Shown piece after piece: positions 9,897 through 18,573 of a DNA stretch of 64,000 bases. The position numbers and the translations under genes are program-made. The notes beneath the pieces are model-generated. The model was not told where the DNA came from. It ran no database searches and worked only from the letters and a program-made list of their open reading frames with translations. The DNA is from Frateuria_A sp049727805 (GTDB lineage Bacteria > Pseudomonadota > Gammaproteobacteria > Xanthomonadales > Rhodanobacteraceae). The stretch lies in NCBI RefSeq assembly GCF_049727805.1, contig NZ_JBCNYA010000015.1:1-64000 (forward strand). The letters run 5' to 3'. Position 1 is the stretch's first letter; the number at the start of each line of letters is the position of its first letter.

Positions 9897-10240
9897 CGCG
9901 CGCTGCGCGATTCCTCGCCGGTGCCTTCACGCCGGCGCGCGCACGCTCCGAAGCGTTGGCGCATCGTGCTTTCCTCGCCGGTGGTGGCACCCCGGCTCCC
10001 CGCAACCCCTTGCGGCAGCCCATGGCTGAAGTCAGGGTAGGGAAGCGCGATGCGCCGATTCTTTCGACGGCATCGCGGCGTCCGACACCGGAGACAAGCT
10101 CTGGTCCGACAACGGCTATTCGCTGCGGCTACGCGCCCCAGTACATCGCCACGTCCGGGAGCGACGTGTATTGCAGCGGCCCCCTTTGCCGTGCCGCAGC
10201 AATCCCGACGGCGACCTGCGCGGGAGCGGCGACTGACGCG
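9897..10240. other. Intergenic stretch without a supported gene
   Basis: This 344-base stretch lies between YceI and the cupin gene. The only open frames are short, and one (10050-10244, +) is arginine-rich and looks like a shadow. A 13-base direct repeat, TTCCTCGCCGGTG, occurs at 9911 and 9971. A frame around 10070-10150 reads DTGDKLWSDNGYSLRLRAP before degenerating, which could be a decayed coding fragment. I cannot name a parent gene. No clear terminator follows YceI. Confidence 0.4.
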
Positions 10241-10690
10241 CTAGTAGGGCGTGCCGTCCTTGTGGGTGAAGCCGCCATCGCCTTCCACGTAGAGGTCGAT
10301 GTCCGGGTAGTGGCAGGCGTCTTCGGCCGAGCGCGTGCCGATCTCTAGGTATACCGCCGTCTCGCTGCCGCGGTTGATCAGGTGGTGGCCGTCGGCCACG
10401 TTCTTCGGGAAGGCGGCGCAGTCGCCGGCGCGCAGCGGCTGCTCGCCGGCGTCGGTGACCAGCACCAGCTCGCCGGAGAGCAGGTAGACGAACTCGTCCT
10501 CGCGGGTGTGCCAGTGGCGCTGGCTCGACCAGCCGCCCGGCGGCAGCCGGGTCAGGTTGACGCCGAAGTCGGACAGCCCGCCGGCATGGCCCAGCGCCTG
10601 CTTGATGCGTCCCTGCGCTGCCTGCGCAAAGGGGGCGGGATAGCCCGAGCCGCGGCGCTCGGGAACGCTGGGAAGGTCGATCTTGGGCAT
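10241..10690 (-). CDS. Cupin domain protein
   Basis: A 149-residue single-cupin protein. The metal-binding pattern is visible as HWHTREDEFVYLLSGE (motif 1) and, about 20 residues later, GDCAAFPKNVADGHHLIN (motif 2). Small stand-alone cupins of this kind bind a divalent metal and range from isomerases to dioxygenases and binding proteins, so no substrate is assigned. The start at 10690 gives the natural N-terminus; the ribosome site is weak. It is divergent from the RNA ligase-like gene, with about 50 bases between this start and that gene's -10 element. No signal peptide. Confidence 0.85.
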   Translation of the reverse strand: MPKIDLPSVPERRGSGYPAPFAQAAQGRIKQALGHAGGLSDFGVNLTRLPPGGWSSQRHWHTREDEFVYLLSGELVLVTDAGEQPLRAGDCAAFPKNVADGHHLINRGSETAVYLEIGTRSAEDACHYPDIDLYVEGDGGFTHKDGTPY

Positions 10691-10741
10691 GGTGGGGTGC
10701 TCGTTGCGGGGAAGCCTCCATTGTGCACCGCCCGCGGCTCC

Positions 10742-10747
10742 TACAAT
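10742..10747 (+). promoter_or_regulatory. Candidate -10 element (TACAAT) for the 2'-5' RNA ligase-like gene
   Basis: TACAAT stands about 30 bases before the ATG at 10777. It implies transcription starts near 10754, downstream of the other in-frame ATG at 10750. This supports the start at 10777. No convincing -35 was identified. Confidence 0.5.
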
Positions 10748-10776
10748 GGATGGCTCCTCGTCCCGTACCGGTTGCC

Positions 10777-11352
10777 ATGCAACAGACTTCCCTCGGCGGC
10801 TTTGCCGCGGCGCATCCCACCGACCGCCTGTTCTTCGCCGTGATGCCGCCGCCGGAGGAGGCCACGCAGTTGGCACGGCTGGCAGATGGCCTGCGCGAAA
10901 GCCTCGGCCTGAGGGGCCGGCCGCGACCGACCACGCACCTGCACGTGACCCTGCAGCACCTGGGCGACTTCGCCGGCCTGCCGCAGCAGCGAGTGGAGGA
11001 TGCACGCGCTGCGGCCGTAGGCGTGGCGCTGGACGCGTTCGAGGCGCGCTTCGACCGCGTGGGCAGCTTCGCCGGGCGGCCCGGCAAGCATCCGTTCGTG
11101 CTGCTCGGCGCAGGCGACGCCCCCGGTTTGGGCGAACTGCATGCAAGCTTGGGCGCGCGGCTCGCCGCAGCGGGCCTGGGGCGGCGCGAGCGGGCGTTCG
11201 TGCCGCACGTGACCTTGCTGTACGACGCGCGCAACGTGGCGGTGCGGCCGGTCGATCCGCTGGGCTGGACGGCGCGCGAGTTCGTGCTGGTGCACAGCCT
11301 GCTCGGGCGCACCGAATACCGCGTGCTGGGCCGCTGGGCGCTGGGCCGCTAG
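10777..11352 (+). CDS. thpR: RNA 2',3'-cyclic phosphodiesterase / 2'-5' RNA ligase family protein
   Basis: A 191-residue member of the LigT/ThpR branch of 2H phosphoesterases. The two catalytic HxT motifs are both present: HLHVTLQHLG in the N-terminal half and VPHVTLLYD in the C-terminal half. The opening DRLFFAVMPP is also typical. These enzymes open 2',3'-cyclic phosphates on RNA and can ligate tRNA halves in vitro. ATG 10777 was preferred over the in-frame ATG at 10750, which would lie before the expected transcription start. The gene is followed by a small membrane-protein gene 48 bases on. Confidence 0.85.
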   Translation: MQQTSLGGFAAAHPTDRLFFAVMPPPEEATQLARLADGLRESLGLRGRPRPTTHLHVTLQHLGDFAGLPQQRVEDARAAAVGVALDAFEARFDRVGSFAGRPGKHPFVLLGAGDAPGLGELHASLGARLAAAGLGRRERAFVPHVTLLYDARNVAVRPVDPLGWTAREFVLVHSLLGRTEYRVLGRWALGR

Positions 11353-11400
11353 CGATCGGCGCGCACACGGTCGCGACAACCCCCGGGCTACGGTGCGGGC

Positions 11401-11556
11401 ATGAAGAACAAGGGCAAGCGACGGCGCGGCCTGATCCTGCTGCTGGTGGCACTGCTGGTGCTGCTGGTGCTGGGTGCGCTGCGCTGGCGGCACCAGTTCC
11501 GCGCGGCGCCCACGGACGAGGCGCTCAACCCCGCCGCGGGCGCGTCGGCGCGCTGA
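11401..11556 (+). CDS. Small single-pass membrane protein (51 aa), unknown
   Basis: A short open frame of 51 codons. It starts MKNKGKRRRG, runs into a 17-residue leucine/valine-rich membrane helix, and ends in a polar tail (ALRWRHQFRAAPTDE...). The positively charged N-terminus suggests an N-in single-span inner-membrane protein. The ribosome site is poor (GGTGCGGGC before ATG), so expression is uncertain. It is convergent with the PepSY gene, the stops lying only 4 bases apart. The strong positive-inside pattern and tight packing argue for a real gene. Confidence 0.55.
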   Translation: MKNKGKRRRGLILLLVALLVLLVLGALRWRHQFRAAPTDEALNPAAGASAR

Positions 11557-11560
11557 GCCA

Positions 11561-11980
11561 TCAGTCCTTGCTGTCGATCACCTGGCCGTTGGCGGGGTCG
11601 ACGGTCAGCTTCACGCGGTGGTCGTTCTTGTCGTCCGCCTTGGCGTGCCAGACGCCGTCGTCGAAGTCCACGTCGTGCACGTTGGTGTAGCCCTGGGTGG
11701 CGAGCGCGGCGCGCACGTCGTCCTTGCTCAGGCGCGAGACTTCCTTGTCCGGGTACACCTTGCCGGTCTTCGGATCGATGCGCAGCTTGACGTCACTGCC
11801 GTCGGCGCTGTCCGCCTTGGCGCGCCACACGCCGCCGTCGAACTTGAGGTCGTCGATGTCGGTGTAGCCCTGGTGGATCAGCGTCTCGCGCACCTGGGCT
11901 TCGGTCATCGCCTGCTGCGCCAGCACCGCGCCGGAGACGCCCAGGGCCAGCGCGAAGGTCGTCGAAGCGAGCTTTTTCAT
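11561..11980 (-). CDS. Periplasmic protein with two PepSY-like repeats
   Basis: A 139-residue exported protein. A signal peptide (MKKLASTTFALALGVSGAVLA) is followed by two copies of a PepSY-like unit of about 55 residues. Each has the pattern RETLIHQGYTDIDDLKFDGG / RAALATQGYTNVHDVDFDDG, then VWRAKAD / VWHAKAD, then a KLRIDPKTGKV / KLTVDPANGQV strand. PepSY domains are found as inhibitory or sensing modules in the cell envelope. A strong ribosome site (GGAGGAAC) precedes ATG 11980. It has no obvious operon partner; the next genes are convergent or follow a repeat region. Confidence 0.85.
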   Translation of the reverse strand: MKKLASTTFALALGVSGAVLAQQAMTEAQVRETLIHQGYTDIDDLKFDGGVWRAKADSADGSDVKLRIDPKTGKVYPDKEVSRLSKDDVRAALATQGYTNVHDVDFDDGVWHAKADDKNDHRVKLTVDPANGQVIDSKD

Positions 11981-12090
11981 GGCCGTTCCTCCATGGGAGT
12001 GATGCGTCCGAGTTTTCGGGCGCAAGCGGCAATGGACGATGAAGAAGCCGTGAGGCGCATGGCGTGTATTCAGCAGGCGCCTCGCGTGGA

Positions 12091-12223
12091 CCTTCCCCCG
12101 TTCACGGGGGAAGGTGCCCGAAGGGCGGATGGGGGAGGCCTTGCGAAAGGCCCGCCCGGACATTGCGCTCAAAAGCGCCCCCATCCGCCTGTCGGCACCT
12201 TCCCCCGCGTTCGCGGGGGAAGG
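12091..12223. repeat. Intergenic inverted repeat, CCTTCCCCC family
   Basis: Two hairpins of the form CCTTCCCCCG...CGGGGGAAGG (12091-12114 and 12198-12223) flank an inverted pair GGGCGGATGGGGG / CCCCCATCCGCC. The same unit recurs in three copies at 40527-40780. It is a dispersed intergenic repeat, not a gene. Its location downstream of the M14 peptidase stop suggests it may end transcripts or stabilise their 3' ends. Confidence 0.8.
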
Positions 12224-12243
12224 CTCGGCAGGTGAGGCTGCGG

Positions 12244-14964
12244 TCAGCGGTCCAAACGGTCGAAATGCGTCAGCGCGTTGAACACCAGCGGATAGCTGCC
12301 CAGCGTCTCGCCGCGCCAGATCGGGTTGCCGGCGAACAGCAGCACGTGGCCCTTGCCGTAGCTCGCCTGCACCACGGCCGCGCGTTCGGCCATCTCGCTG
12401 CCGCCGTCGAGCAGCCCCGAGACCAGCAGCCGCTTGGCGTCGGCGAAGCGCAGGATCACCCGCGGCCGCTGCTTCTGCGGAATCACCCAGGGGTTGTTGT
12501 AGGCCTGGTCCTCGTTGAGCGGCAGCGCCTGCCAGGGCTTGGCATCGGGCAGTGCGGGGGGCGGGGCGAACGGACGGCCTTCGGGGACGTCTTCGTCCTG
12601 CGGGCCGCCGCGGCCGGTGGGGCGTTCGGCGTCGCGGGCGCTGGGCAGGCCGTGGTCGCCAGTCAGCAGATTGGACACGGTGAAGGACTGGCCGTCCGCG
12701 CTGTACAGCGCCAGGTGCTCGCCGTAACCGTCGGCGACCGGGCTGTCGCGGTCGACCACGTCGGCTTGCAGCACGCTGCCGACCACCTTGAGCTTGGCTG
12801 TGGGCGTCACGGACACGCCGGGCGCCAGCCCCGCGTCGATGGCGAACTGCGCGGTGTCCTCGGCGGTGACCAGCAGGCCACCCTCGTGCACGAAGCGCTT
12901 GAGGTTGGCCAGGCCCGCCTCGCCCAGGCCCGGACGGATGTCGGGCGTGCTGTCGATGTGGCCCAGGTTGGGCGTGAGCGGGCTGGTCTGCCAGGGCATC
13001 GGGTTGCCCCACATCGGCAGGCCATCGACGATGCGGCGCAGGCTGGCGCCGCCGACGGGGGCGAACAGGATGGCGTCGTATCTCGCGCGCAGGTCGGGCA
13101 TGCGCGCCACGTCCTGCGTGCTGATGTAGTCGTAGCGCACGCCCAACTGGTCCAGTGCCATGCGCCACCAGCCTTCGGTCTGCGTGCTGAGCCAGGTGTG
13201 CATTAGCGCGATGCGCGGCAGCTTCGCGTTGGCCGCGTCGATGCCGGCCAAGCCCGCCGGCACGTCCACTTGCGCGTCCAGTTTCGCCATCGGCGCCTTG
13301 AGCACGTCCGGGTCGGTGACGCGCACCACCTCGACGTCGAACAGGTCGCCCATCGACCAGCCGGTGTCGTCGTAGGGATGCTGCTGCGGGTCCTTCGGCG
13401 ACCAGTATTGGCGGTCGAGCAGGGTATCGGCGATGCGCGAGTAGGGCTGGTCCATGCGCACCACGTAGCTGCCGGCGGGGAAGCGGCGCGTGCGCGGCTT
13501 CTTGTCCCCGCCGCTGGCGGGCAGGGTCACGCTGAAGGCCGCGCTGGCGCGGCTGATCTCCACGTGCTGGCGCTCGAGCACGCGCAGCAACTGCGCCTGG
13601 GTGCCGCGGCGCTTGTCGTCGCCCGGCAGCACGTAGGCGGCGGGGCCGGCCTCGGTGGGCTTCTCGATCGAGCGTTTGGCCTTCAGGTAGAAGTTCTTCA
13701 GGAAGCCCTGGCCGTTGCGCGCGAAGTAGTCCAGCGCGGTGAGCACGCCGGTCTGTTCGTAGTTGTTGTTGTTGCGCTGCGACCAGGTCACCTCCGGCAG
13801 CGGCGGGTTGGGCCGGTACCAGGTGCGCTCGTACTCGGAGGGGTCGAGGATGCGCTTGCGCGTGTCGGCGCCGCCGTTGCCGAAGGTCTCGTACAGGCGG
13901 CTGACGCCGTTGTGCATGGCGGCGATGAACATCAGATACCCGGGGCTCCAGGTGTCGAAGTCGCCATGGGTGAACACGCCGGGCAGGCCGAGCTGGGTCA
14001 TCTTCTGCACGTTGTCCCAGCCGAGCTGCTGCCACTCGCTGGTGAGGATCGGGTCGATCCAGGCGTTGTAGGGGCCGTCGCCGACGGTGTTGTCGTAGAG
14101 GAAGGGCACCGACTCGTGCAGGTCGTGCAGCACCTGCGCGTGCCAGCCGATGTAGGTATCGGCGACGTTGCGGGTCAGCGCCAGGGTCATGCCCATCGCG
14201 TCGCGGTTGTTGTCGTGCGCGACGTAGTGGCCCCAGTAGAGCAGGCGCGGATAGTTCTTGCCGGGGTTGGCCTTGTGCCAGTTGTAGAGGTCGACCATGC
14301 GGTCGCGGCCGTCCACCTCGACGATCGGCGTGATCAGCGTGATCACATGCGAGCGGATGTTGCGGATGTACGGCGCGTCGTCCACCGCCAGGCGGTAGGC
14401 CAGTTCCATCAGTGCGGTGGGTGCGCCGGTCTCGGTGGAGTGGATCGAGCCGGTGATGTAGTAGACCGGCGTGGTGTCCCTGATCAGCGCGTCGGCCCTG
14501 GCGTCGTCCATGCCGAGGGTGCGCGGGTCGGCCAGTTGCGCCAGGCGGGCGTCGTTGGCTTGGAGGTTAGCCAGCAGCGACTCGTCGGCGACCGCCACGG
14601 CGATCATCTCGCGGCCTTCCTCGGTCTTGCCGATGCTGAATACCTTCACCCGGGGACTCGCGGTATCGAGTGCGCGGAAATAGCGGTAGACGTCGGCCGA
14701 ATAGGGCAGCCAGTCCGCCGCGCCGGCGATGTGGCCGAGCACCTGCAGCGGCGTGGGCACGCCGGGCGAGGCCGGCAGGTAGTCGGTCAGCGGCGTGTTG
14801 AACTGCGGGTCGGTGGTGAACTTGCCGATCTGCGCGGTGTAGGCCGGGTCGACCGGCTGCGCCGGGTCGCGCGCGAAGGCGCTGGCGGCCAGGGTATCGG
14901 CCGCATGGGCGCAGAGGCAGGTGGCGGCCAGCGCGAGGCCGGCAAGGCAGGGCAGGAAGCGCAT
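12244..14964 (-). CDS. Secreted M14 family zinc metallopeptidase
   Basis: A 906-residue exported peptidase. The signal peptide spans residues 1-22 (ending CLCAHA). The zinc carboxypeptidase fold follows: HxxE as His175-Glu178 in IHSTETGA, a downstream segment YVAHDNNRDAMG, and DLHES further on. M14 enzymes remove C-terminal residues from peptides using one zinc. The C-terminal half (about 550-900) is not part of the catalytic fold and resembles the glutamine amidotransferase-like regions found on large M14 proteins of this group; that reading is inferred. ATG 14964 has GGAG nine bases upstream; the longer frame to 14994 lacks that. It faces ExoIII and the next genes on the same strand but 157 bases separate them. 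Confidence 0.85.
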   Translation of the reverse strand: MRFLPCLAGLALAATCLCAHAADTLAASAFARDPAQPVDPAYTAQIGKFTTDPQFNTPLTDYLPASPGVPTPLQVLGHIAGAADWLPYSADVYRYFRALDTASPRVKVFSIGKTEEGREMIAVAVADESLLANLQANDARLAQLADPRTLGMDDARADALIRDTTPVYYITGSIHSTETGAPTALMELAYRLAVDDAPYIRNIRSHVITLITPIVEVDGRDRMVDLYNWHKANPGKNYPRLLYWGHYVAHDNNRDAMGMTLALTRNVADTYIGWHAQVLHDLHESVPFLYDNTVGDGPYNAWIDPILTSEWQQLGWDNVQKMTQLGLPGVFTHGDFDTWSPGYLMFIAAMHNGVSRLYETFGNGGADTRKRILDPSEYERTWYRPNPPLPEVTWSQRNNNNYEQTGVLTALDYFARNGQGFLKNFYLKAKRSIEKPTEAGPAAYVLPGDDKRRGTQAQLLRVLERQHVEISRASAAFSVTLPASGGDKKPRTRRFPAGSYVVRMDQPYSRIADTLLDRQYWSPKDPQQHPYDDTGWSMGDLFDVEVVRVTDPDVLKAPMAKLDAQVDVPAGLAGIDAANAKLPRIALMHTWLSTQTEGWWRMALDQLGVRYDYISTQDVARMPDLRARYDAILFAPVGGASLRRIVDGLPMWGNPMPWQTSPLTPNLGHIDSTPDIRPGLGEAGLANLKRFVHEGGLLVTAEDTAQFAIDAGLAPGVSVTPTAKLKVVGSVLQADVVDRDSPVADGYGEHLALYSADGQSFTVSNLLTGDHGLPSARDAERPTGRGGPQDEDVPEGRPFAPPPALPDAKPWQALPLNEDQAYNNPWVIPQKQRPRVILRFADAKRLLVSGLLDGGSEMAERAAVVQASYGKGHVLLFAGNPIWRGETLGSYPLVFNALTHFDRLDR

Positions 14965-15121
14965 GGATGCTCCGGAATGCGATGGCGGGGCCACTCTGCC
15001 ATTGGCGGGTGGCGCAAGGGTAGTCTCCGGGCTGCGGCCGCGCCGGGCGGCAAGGCAGCGGCCAGTCCCACGATCTACACGGGACGAGCGGACCGGCGGT
15101 TTCCCCCATGCCGGCGGCGGG

Positions 15122-15925
15122 CTAGCGGGTCTTGCTGCGGCCCAGCGTGATCCAGGTCGGTGCGTGGTCGCTCGGATGCGGCAGGGCGCGCACCCAGCGG
15201 TCCACGCCGGCGTCCTTCAGCCGCGGCGTCAGCGCGCGGTTGAGCAGCAGGTGGTCGATGCGCAGGCCCGAGTTGCGCTCCCAGTGCTGGCGGAAGTAAT
15301 CCCAGAACGTGTACACGCGTTCCTCGCCGAAGCGGTGGCGCAGCGCATCGGTCCAGCCCTGCGCCAGCAGGTCGGCGTAGCGCTCGCGGCTTTCCGGTTG
15401 CAGCAGCGCATCCTTGCGCCAGGAGCGCGGGTTGTAGATGTCCTCGTCGGTGGGCACCACGTTGTAGTCGCCGGCCAGCACCACCGGGTGTTCGCTGTCG
15501 ATGAGGCCGTGCGCGTAGTCGAGGAAGCGGTCGAACCAGGCCAGCTTGTAGTCGAACTTCGGGCCCGGCTGCGGGTTGCCGTTGGGCAGGTAGAGGCAGC
15601 CGACGATCAGGCCGTGCGCGGCCGCTTCCAGATAGCGGCTCTGCATGTCCTGCGGATCGCCCGGCAGGCCGCGACGGCTTTCCAGCGGCTCGGCGCCGCG
15701 GGCCAGGATCGCCACGCCGTTCCACGAGCGCTGGCCGTGCCAGATCGCACCGTAGCCGGCGTCGCGGATCGGGCCGACGGGAAAGGCCTCGTCCGGGGCC
15801 TTCAGTTCCTGCAGGCAGGCCACGTCGGGCTGTTCGCGCTCCAGCCAGGCCAGCAGCGAGGCCAGCCGCGTGCGCACGCCATTGATGTTGAAGGTGGCGA
15901 CCTTGAGCGGCTTGCGGGTGGCCAC
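15122..15925 (-). CDS. xth: Exodeoxyribonuclease III
   Basis: A 267-residue exonuclease/AP endonuclease of the ExoIII family, used in base excision repair. Family motifs are complete: VATFNINGVRTRL at the N-terminus, CLQELKAPD with the metal-binding Glu, AGDYNVVP with the Asp/Asn pair, and PSDHAPTW at the C-terminus. Length matches E. coli Xth (268). The start is a GTG at 15925, preceded by AGGAGGA. The stop of the upstream PLD-like gene lies 10 bases before this start on the same strand, so the two are probably cotranscribed. Confidence 0.95.
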   Translation of the reverse strand: MATRKPLKVATFNINGVRTRLASLLAWLEREQPDVACLQELKAPDEAFPVGPIRDAGYGAIWHGQRSWNGVAILARGAEPLESRRGLPGDPQDMQSRYLEAAAHGLIVGCLYLPNGNPQPGPKFDYKLAWFDRFLDYAHGLIDSEHPVVLAGDYNVVPTDEDIYNPRSWRKDALLQPESRERYADLLAQGWTDALRHRFGEERVYTFWDYFRQHWERNSGLRIDHLLLNRALTPRLKDAGVDRWVRALPHPSDHAPTWITLGRSKTR

Positions 15926-15935
15926 GGCGTCCTCC

Positions 15936-17264
15936 TCAGTACTGTGTCGCGCCCAGCGCGGAGAGCCAGTCCAGCACGCGGCGCGTCCACGGGCGGTGTC
16001 GCCACTGCTCGAGGGAGAGTTCCTGCGACTGTGCGATGTCGCGTTCGACGACTTCTGTCATCTTCGCCGCAAAGCCGCGGTCGAACACCAGCACGTTGGA
16101 TTCGTCGTTGAGGCTGAAGGAACGGTTGTCGAAGTTGGCGCTGCCTGCGATGGTGAGGTAGTCGTCCACGATCATCAGCTTGTTGTGGAACATGGCCGGC
16201 TGGAAGCGCCAGATGTGCGCGCCGGCCTGCAGCATTTCGCCCCATCGGTTCTGCGACGCGCTCTTGATGATCTCGCTGTCGACATAGGGACCCGGCACCA
16301 CCATGCGGATGCGCACGCCGCGCGCCAGCGCGCGCTTGAGGGCTGCCATGGTCAGGTCGTCCGGGACGAAGTAGGCCGCCTCCAGGTCGATCGAGCGGCG
16401 CGCGCCGTCGATCGCCATCAGGTACATCAACTGCAGGTTTTCGCCGCCGCCCTCGGGCGAACTGGCGACCGTCTGCACGGCGACGTCCCCGGCCGGCGGC
16501 ACCTCGGGGTAGTACTCCGCGCCGAGCAGCGCCTGGCCCGTGGTGGTGATCCAGTTGTCCTCGAACACTGCCTGCATTTGCAACGCGCCCGGGCCGGTGA
16601 TGCGGATCTGCATGTCGCGCCAGATGTCCGGCCGGTCGCCGTGGCCGTTCCATTCGTCGGCGATGCCCACGCCGCCGGTGAAGGCCACGCGGCCGTCGAC
16701 GATCAGCAGCTTGCGGTGGGTGCGGTTGTTGAAGCGGTCGATGTCGTACCAGCGCAGCGGATGGAAGTACTCGAAGTGCACGCCGCCGTCGCGCAGCGCC
16801 TGGACCACGTCGTGGTGCATCTTGACCGAGCCGACCCAGTCGGCAATCACGTGCACCCGCACGCCGGCGCGGGCGCGCTCGGTGAGCGCCTGCACGAACT
16901 CGTCGGCGACGTGGCCGGACCAGTAGATGTAGGTCTCCATGTCCACGCTGGTCCTGGCCGAACGGATCGCCTCCAGCATGGCGGGGAAGATTTCCGCGCC
17001 GTTCTGGAAGTCCTCCACCGCGTTGCCCTCGATGATGGGTGGGCCGAGCAGGTTGCCGATCTCGCGACGGAACTGCGGGCTGTCGACCGGGCTCAGGGGT
17101 CCCAGCGGATGCACCAGTTGCTGGGTTTGCGGGATCAGGTTGAGCACCAGCACGCCGATCGCCAGCGCCGCGAAGGCGCCCAGGGCCGCCCATGTCAGGC
17201 GCCGCTTCCAGTTCGGTCGTGGCGGCGGACATCTGTCGCCGGTGCTCGCGGATTCGGCCGGCAT
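15936..17264 (-). CDS. Cardiolipin synthase-like phospholipase D protein
   Basis: A 442-residue membrane-anchored protein with a single N-terminal helix (about residues 22-42) and two HKD motifs. The first is HRKLLIVDGRVAFTGG, the second HNKLMIVDDYLTIAGSANFD. This is the bacterial cardiolipin synthase arrangement, in which two phosphatidylglycerol molecules, or PG and PE for the ClsC branch, are condensed. Only one helix rather than the two of ClsA suggests the ClsB/ClsC branch, which is inferred. ATG 17264 has AGGAGAAG upstream. It is divergent from the MscS gene (147 bases between starts) and lies 10 bases before xth. Confidence 0.9.
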   Translation of the reverse strand: MPAESASTGDRCPPPRPNWKRRLTWAALGAFAALAIGVLVLNLIPQTQQLVHPLGPLSPVDSPQFRREIGNLLGPPIIEGNAVEDFQNGAEIFPAMLEAIRSARTSVDMETYIYWSGHVADEFVQALTERARAGVRVHVIADWVGSVKMHHDVVQALRDGGVHFEYFHPLRWYDIDRFNNRTHRKLLIVDGRVAFTGGVGIADEWNGHGDRPDIWRDMQIRITGPGALQMQAVFEDNWITTTGQALLGAEYYPEVPPAGDVAVQTVASSPEGGGENLQLMYLMAIDGARRSIDLEAAYFVPDDLTMAALKRALARGVRIRMVVPGPYVDSEIIKSASQNRWGEMLQAGAHIWRFQPAMFHNKLMIVDDYLTIAGSANFDNRSFSLNDESNVLVFDRGFAAKMTEVVERDIAQSQELSLEQWRHRPWTRRVLDWLSALGATQY

Positions 17265-17411
17265 CTCTTCTCCTGGACCACGGTGTCGGTGCAGCGCATT
17301 GCTACCGGACTCATCATCCGGCGCTGGCGTGCAGCGGGGGTCAACGTCTTCACCCGACCGGCACCGCCGCGGTTGTCTGCTGTGTGCGGTGACCGGTTCC
17401 TGGGAGAACGC

Positions 17412-18464
17412 ATGACCGACAAGGCGGTACGCCGGGTGGAGCGCCGCGCCGACGTGCGCCGCGCGCTGGCCACCAGCACGGCCACGCACCACAAGCACAA
17501 GCGCCCGGTGCGCTCGGGGCACAAGCTCTGGCTGGGCATCTACGCGCTGGTGCTGGCCGTGCTGTGCGTGCTGTTCTATCTCCTGCGCCTGGAGCTTTTC
17601 GGCATCCTCGGCCGTTACCTGCCGATGGCCCGGCGCGCCACCGTGGGCGCGATGGCGGTGGTGCTGACGCTGGCCGCGGCGCGGCTGGTGCGGGCCTTCG
17701 CGATCGAGCGGGCGCAGACTGCGGTCACGCGCTACAACCTCAAGCGCATCCTGAGGCTGGTCATCTACGTCGTGCTGGCGCTGATCGTGGTGTCGGTGCT
17801 GTTCGCCAACTGGTACGCGGCGGTGGCGTCGCTGGGGCTGATCTCGCTGGTGCTGGGCTTCGCACTGCAGACGCCGATCACCAGCTTCATTGGCTGGGTT
17901 TACATCCTGGTGCGCGAGCCGTACCGCGTCGGCGACCGCATCCAGATCGGCGACGCCACCGGCGACGTGATCGACGTGACCTACCTGGACACCACCTTGT
18001 GGGAGGTCGGCGGGCCGTACCTGTCCTCCGACCACCCGAGCGGACGGATCATCAAGTTTCCCAACGCCAACGTGCTGACCAGCGCGGTCTACAACTATTC
18101 CTGGCCGGTGTTCCCCTACGTCTGGAACGAGATCAAGTTCCAGGTCGCCTACGACAGCGATTTCGCCTTCGTGGCGCAGGTGATGCGCGAGGCGGCCGAG
18201 GAGGAGCTGGGCGAGGCGATGCTCGATCGTGTACGCACCTTCCGCGAGGTGCTGGCCAGGACGCCGGTGGACGAGCTGCAGGTGAACGAGCGGCCGTCGG
18301 TGCTGTTCCGCATCAATGCCAATACCTGGGTCGACGCGATCGTGCGCTACGTGGTGGATCCGCGCCATGCCGGCAGCGTCAAGACACGGCTGATCGGCAC
18401 CATGCTGGCGCGGCTCAATGCGGAGCCGGAGCGGGTGAAGTTTCCGAAGGGGGACAATCGCTAG
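17412..18464 (+). CDS. Mechanosensitive ion channel, MscS family
   Basis: A 350-residue inner-membrane channel. About four hydrophobic segments lie between residues 37 and 160. The last is the pore-lining region, ending VLGFALQTPITSFIGW, followed by the conserved beta-domain entry VREPYRVGDRIQIGDATGDV. The C-terminal 140 residues form the cytosolic cage domain. The extra N-terminal helices relative to E. coli MscS put it in the larger members. It likely releases solutes under hypo-osmotic shock. GGGAGAACGC precedes ATG 17412. A CCCTCACCCC-family repeat follows 27 bases after the stop. Confidence 0.9.
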   Translation: MTDKAVRRVERRADVRRALATSTATHHKHKRPVRSGHKLWLGIYALVLAVLCVLFYLLRLELFGILGRYLPMARRATVGAMAVVLTLAAARLVRAFAIERAQTAVTRYNLKRILRLVIYVVLALIVVSVLFANWYAAVASLGLISLVLGFALQTPITSFIGWVYILVREPYRVGDRIQIGDATGDVIDVTYLDTTLWEVGGPYLSSDHPSGRIIKFPNANVLTSAVYNYSWPVFPYVWNEIKFQVAYDSDFAFVAQVMREAAEEELGEAMLDRVRTFREVLARTPVDELQVNERPSVLFRINANTWVDAIVRYVVDPRHAGSVKTRLIGTMLARLNAEPERVKFPKGDNR

Positions 18465-18490
18465 GGGGGGCGATCTTGTGGCAAGCGCGG

Positions 18491-18573
18491 CCCCTCACCC
18501 CAGCCCTCTCCCCGAAGGGGAGAGGGAGCCAGAGGCCCCCTTACCCCAGCCCTCTCCCGGGCGGGGAGAGGGA
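18491..18573. repeat. Intergenic repeat, CCCTCACCCCAGCCCTCTCC family
   Basis: Two tandem copies of the unit CCCTCACCCCAGCCCTCTCC plus a GGGGAGAGGG partner. Each can fold into a short hairpin. The same family occurs at 39245-39365 (inverted pair) and 46940-46976. The second copy runs into the 3' end of the small gene at 18541-18855. Confidence 0.85.

Noticed and set aside
12091..12223. Possible CRISPR array from repeated GC-rich units
   Set aside because: Units are inverted and irregular with no equal spacers; no cas genes are near. They are REP-like hairpins.
13270..15150. Plus-strand frame of 626 codons opposite the M14 peptidase
   Set aside because: Antisense shadow with Val/Gly/His bias and no start context.
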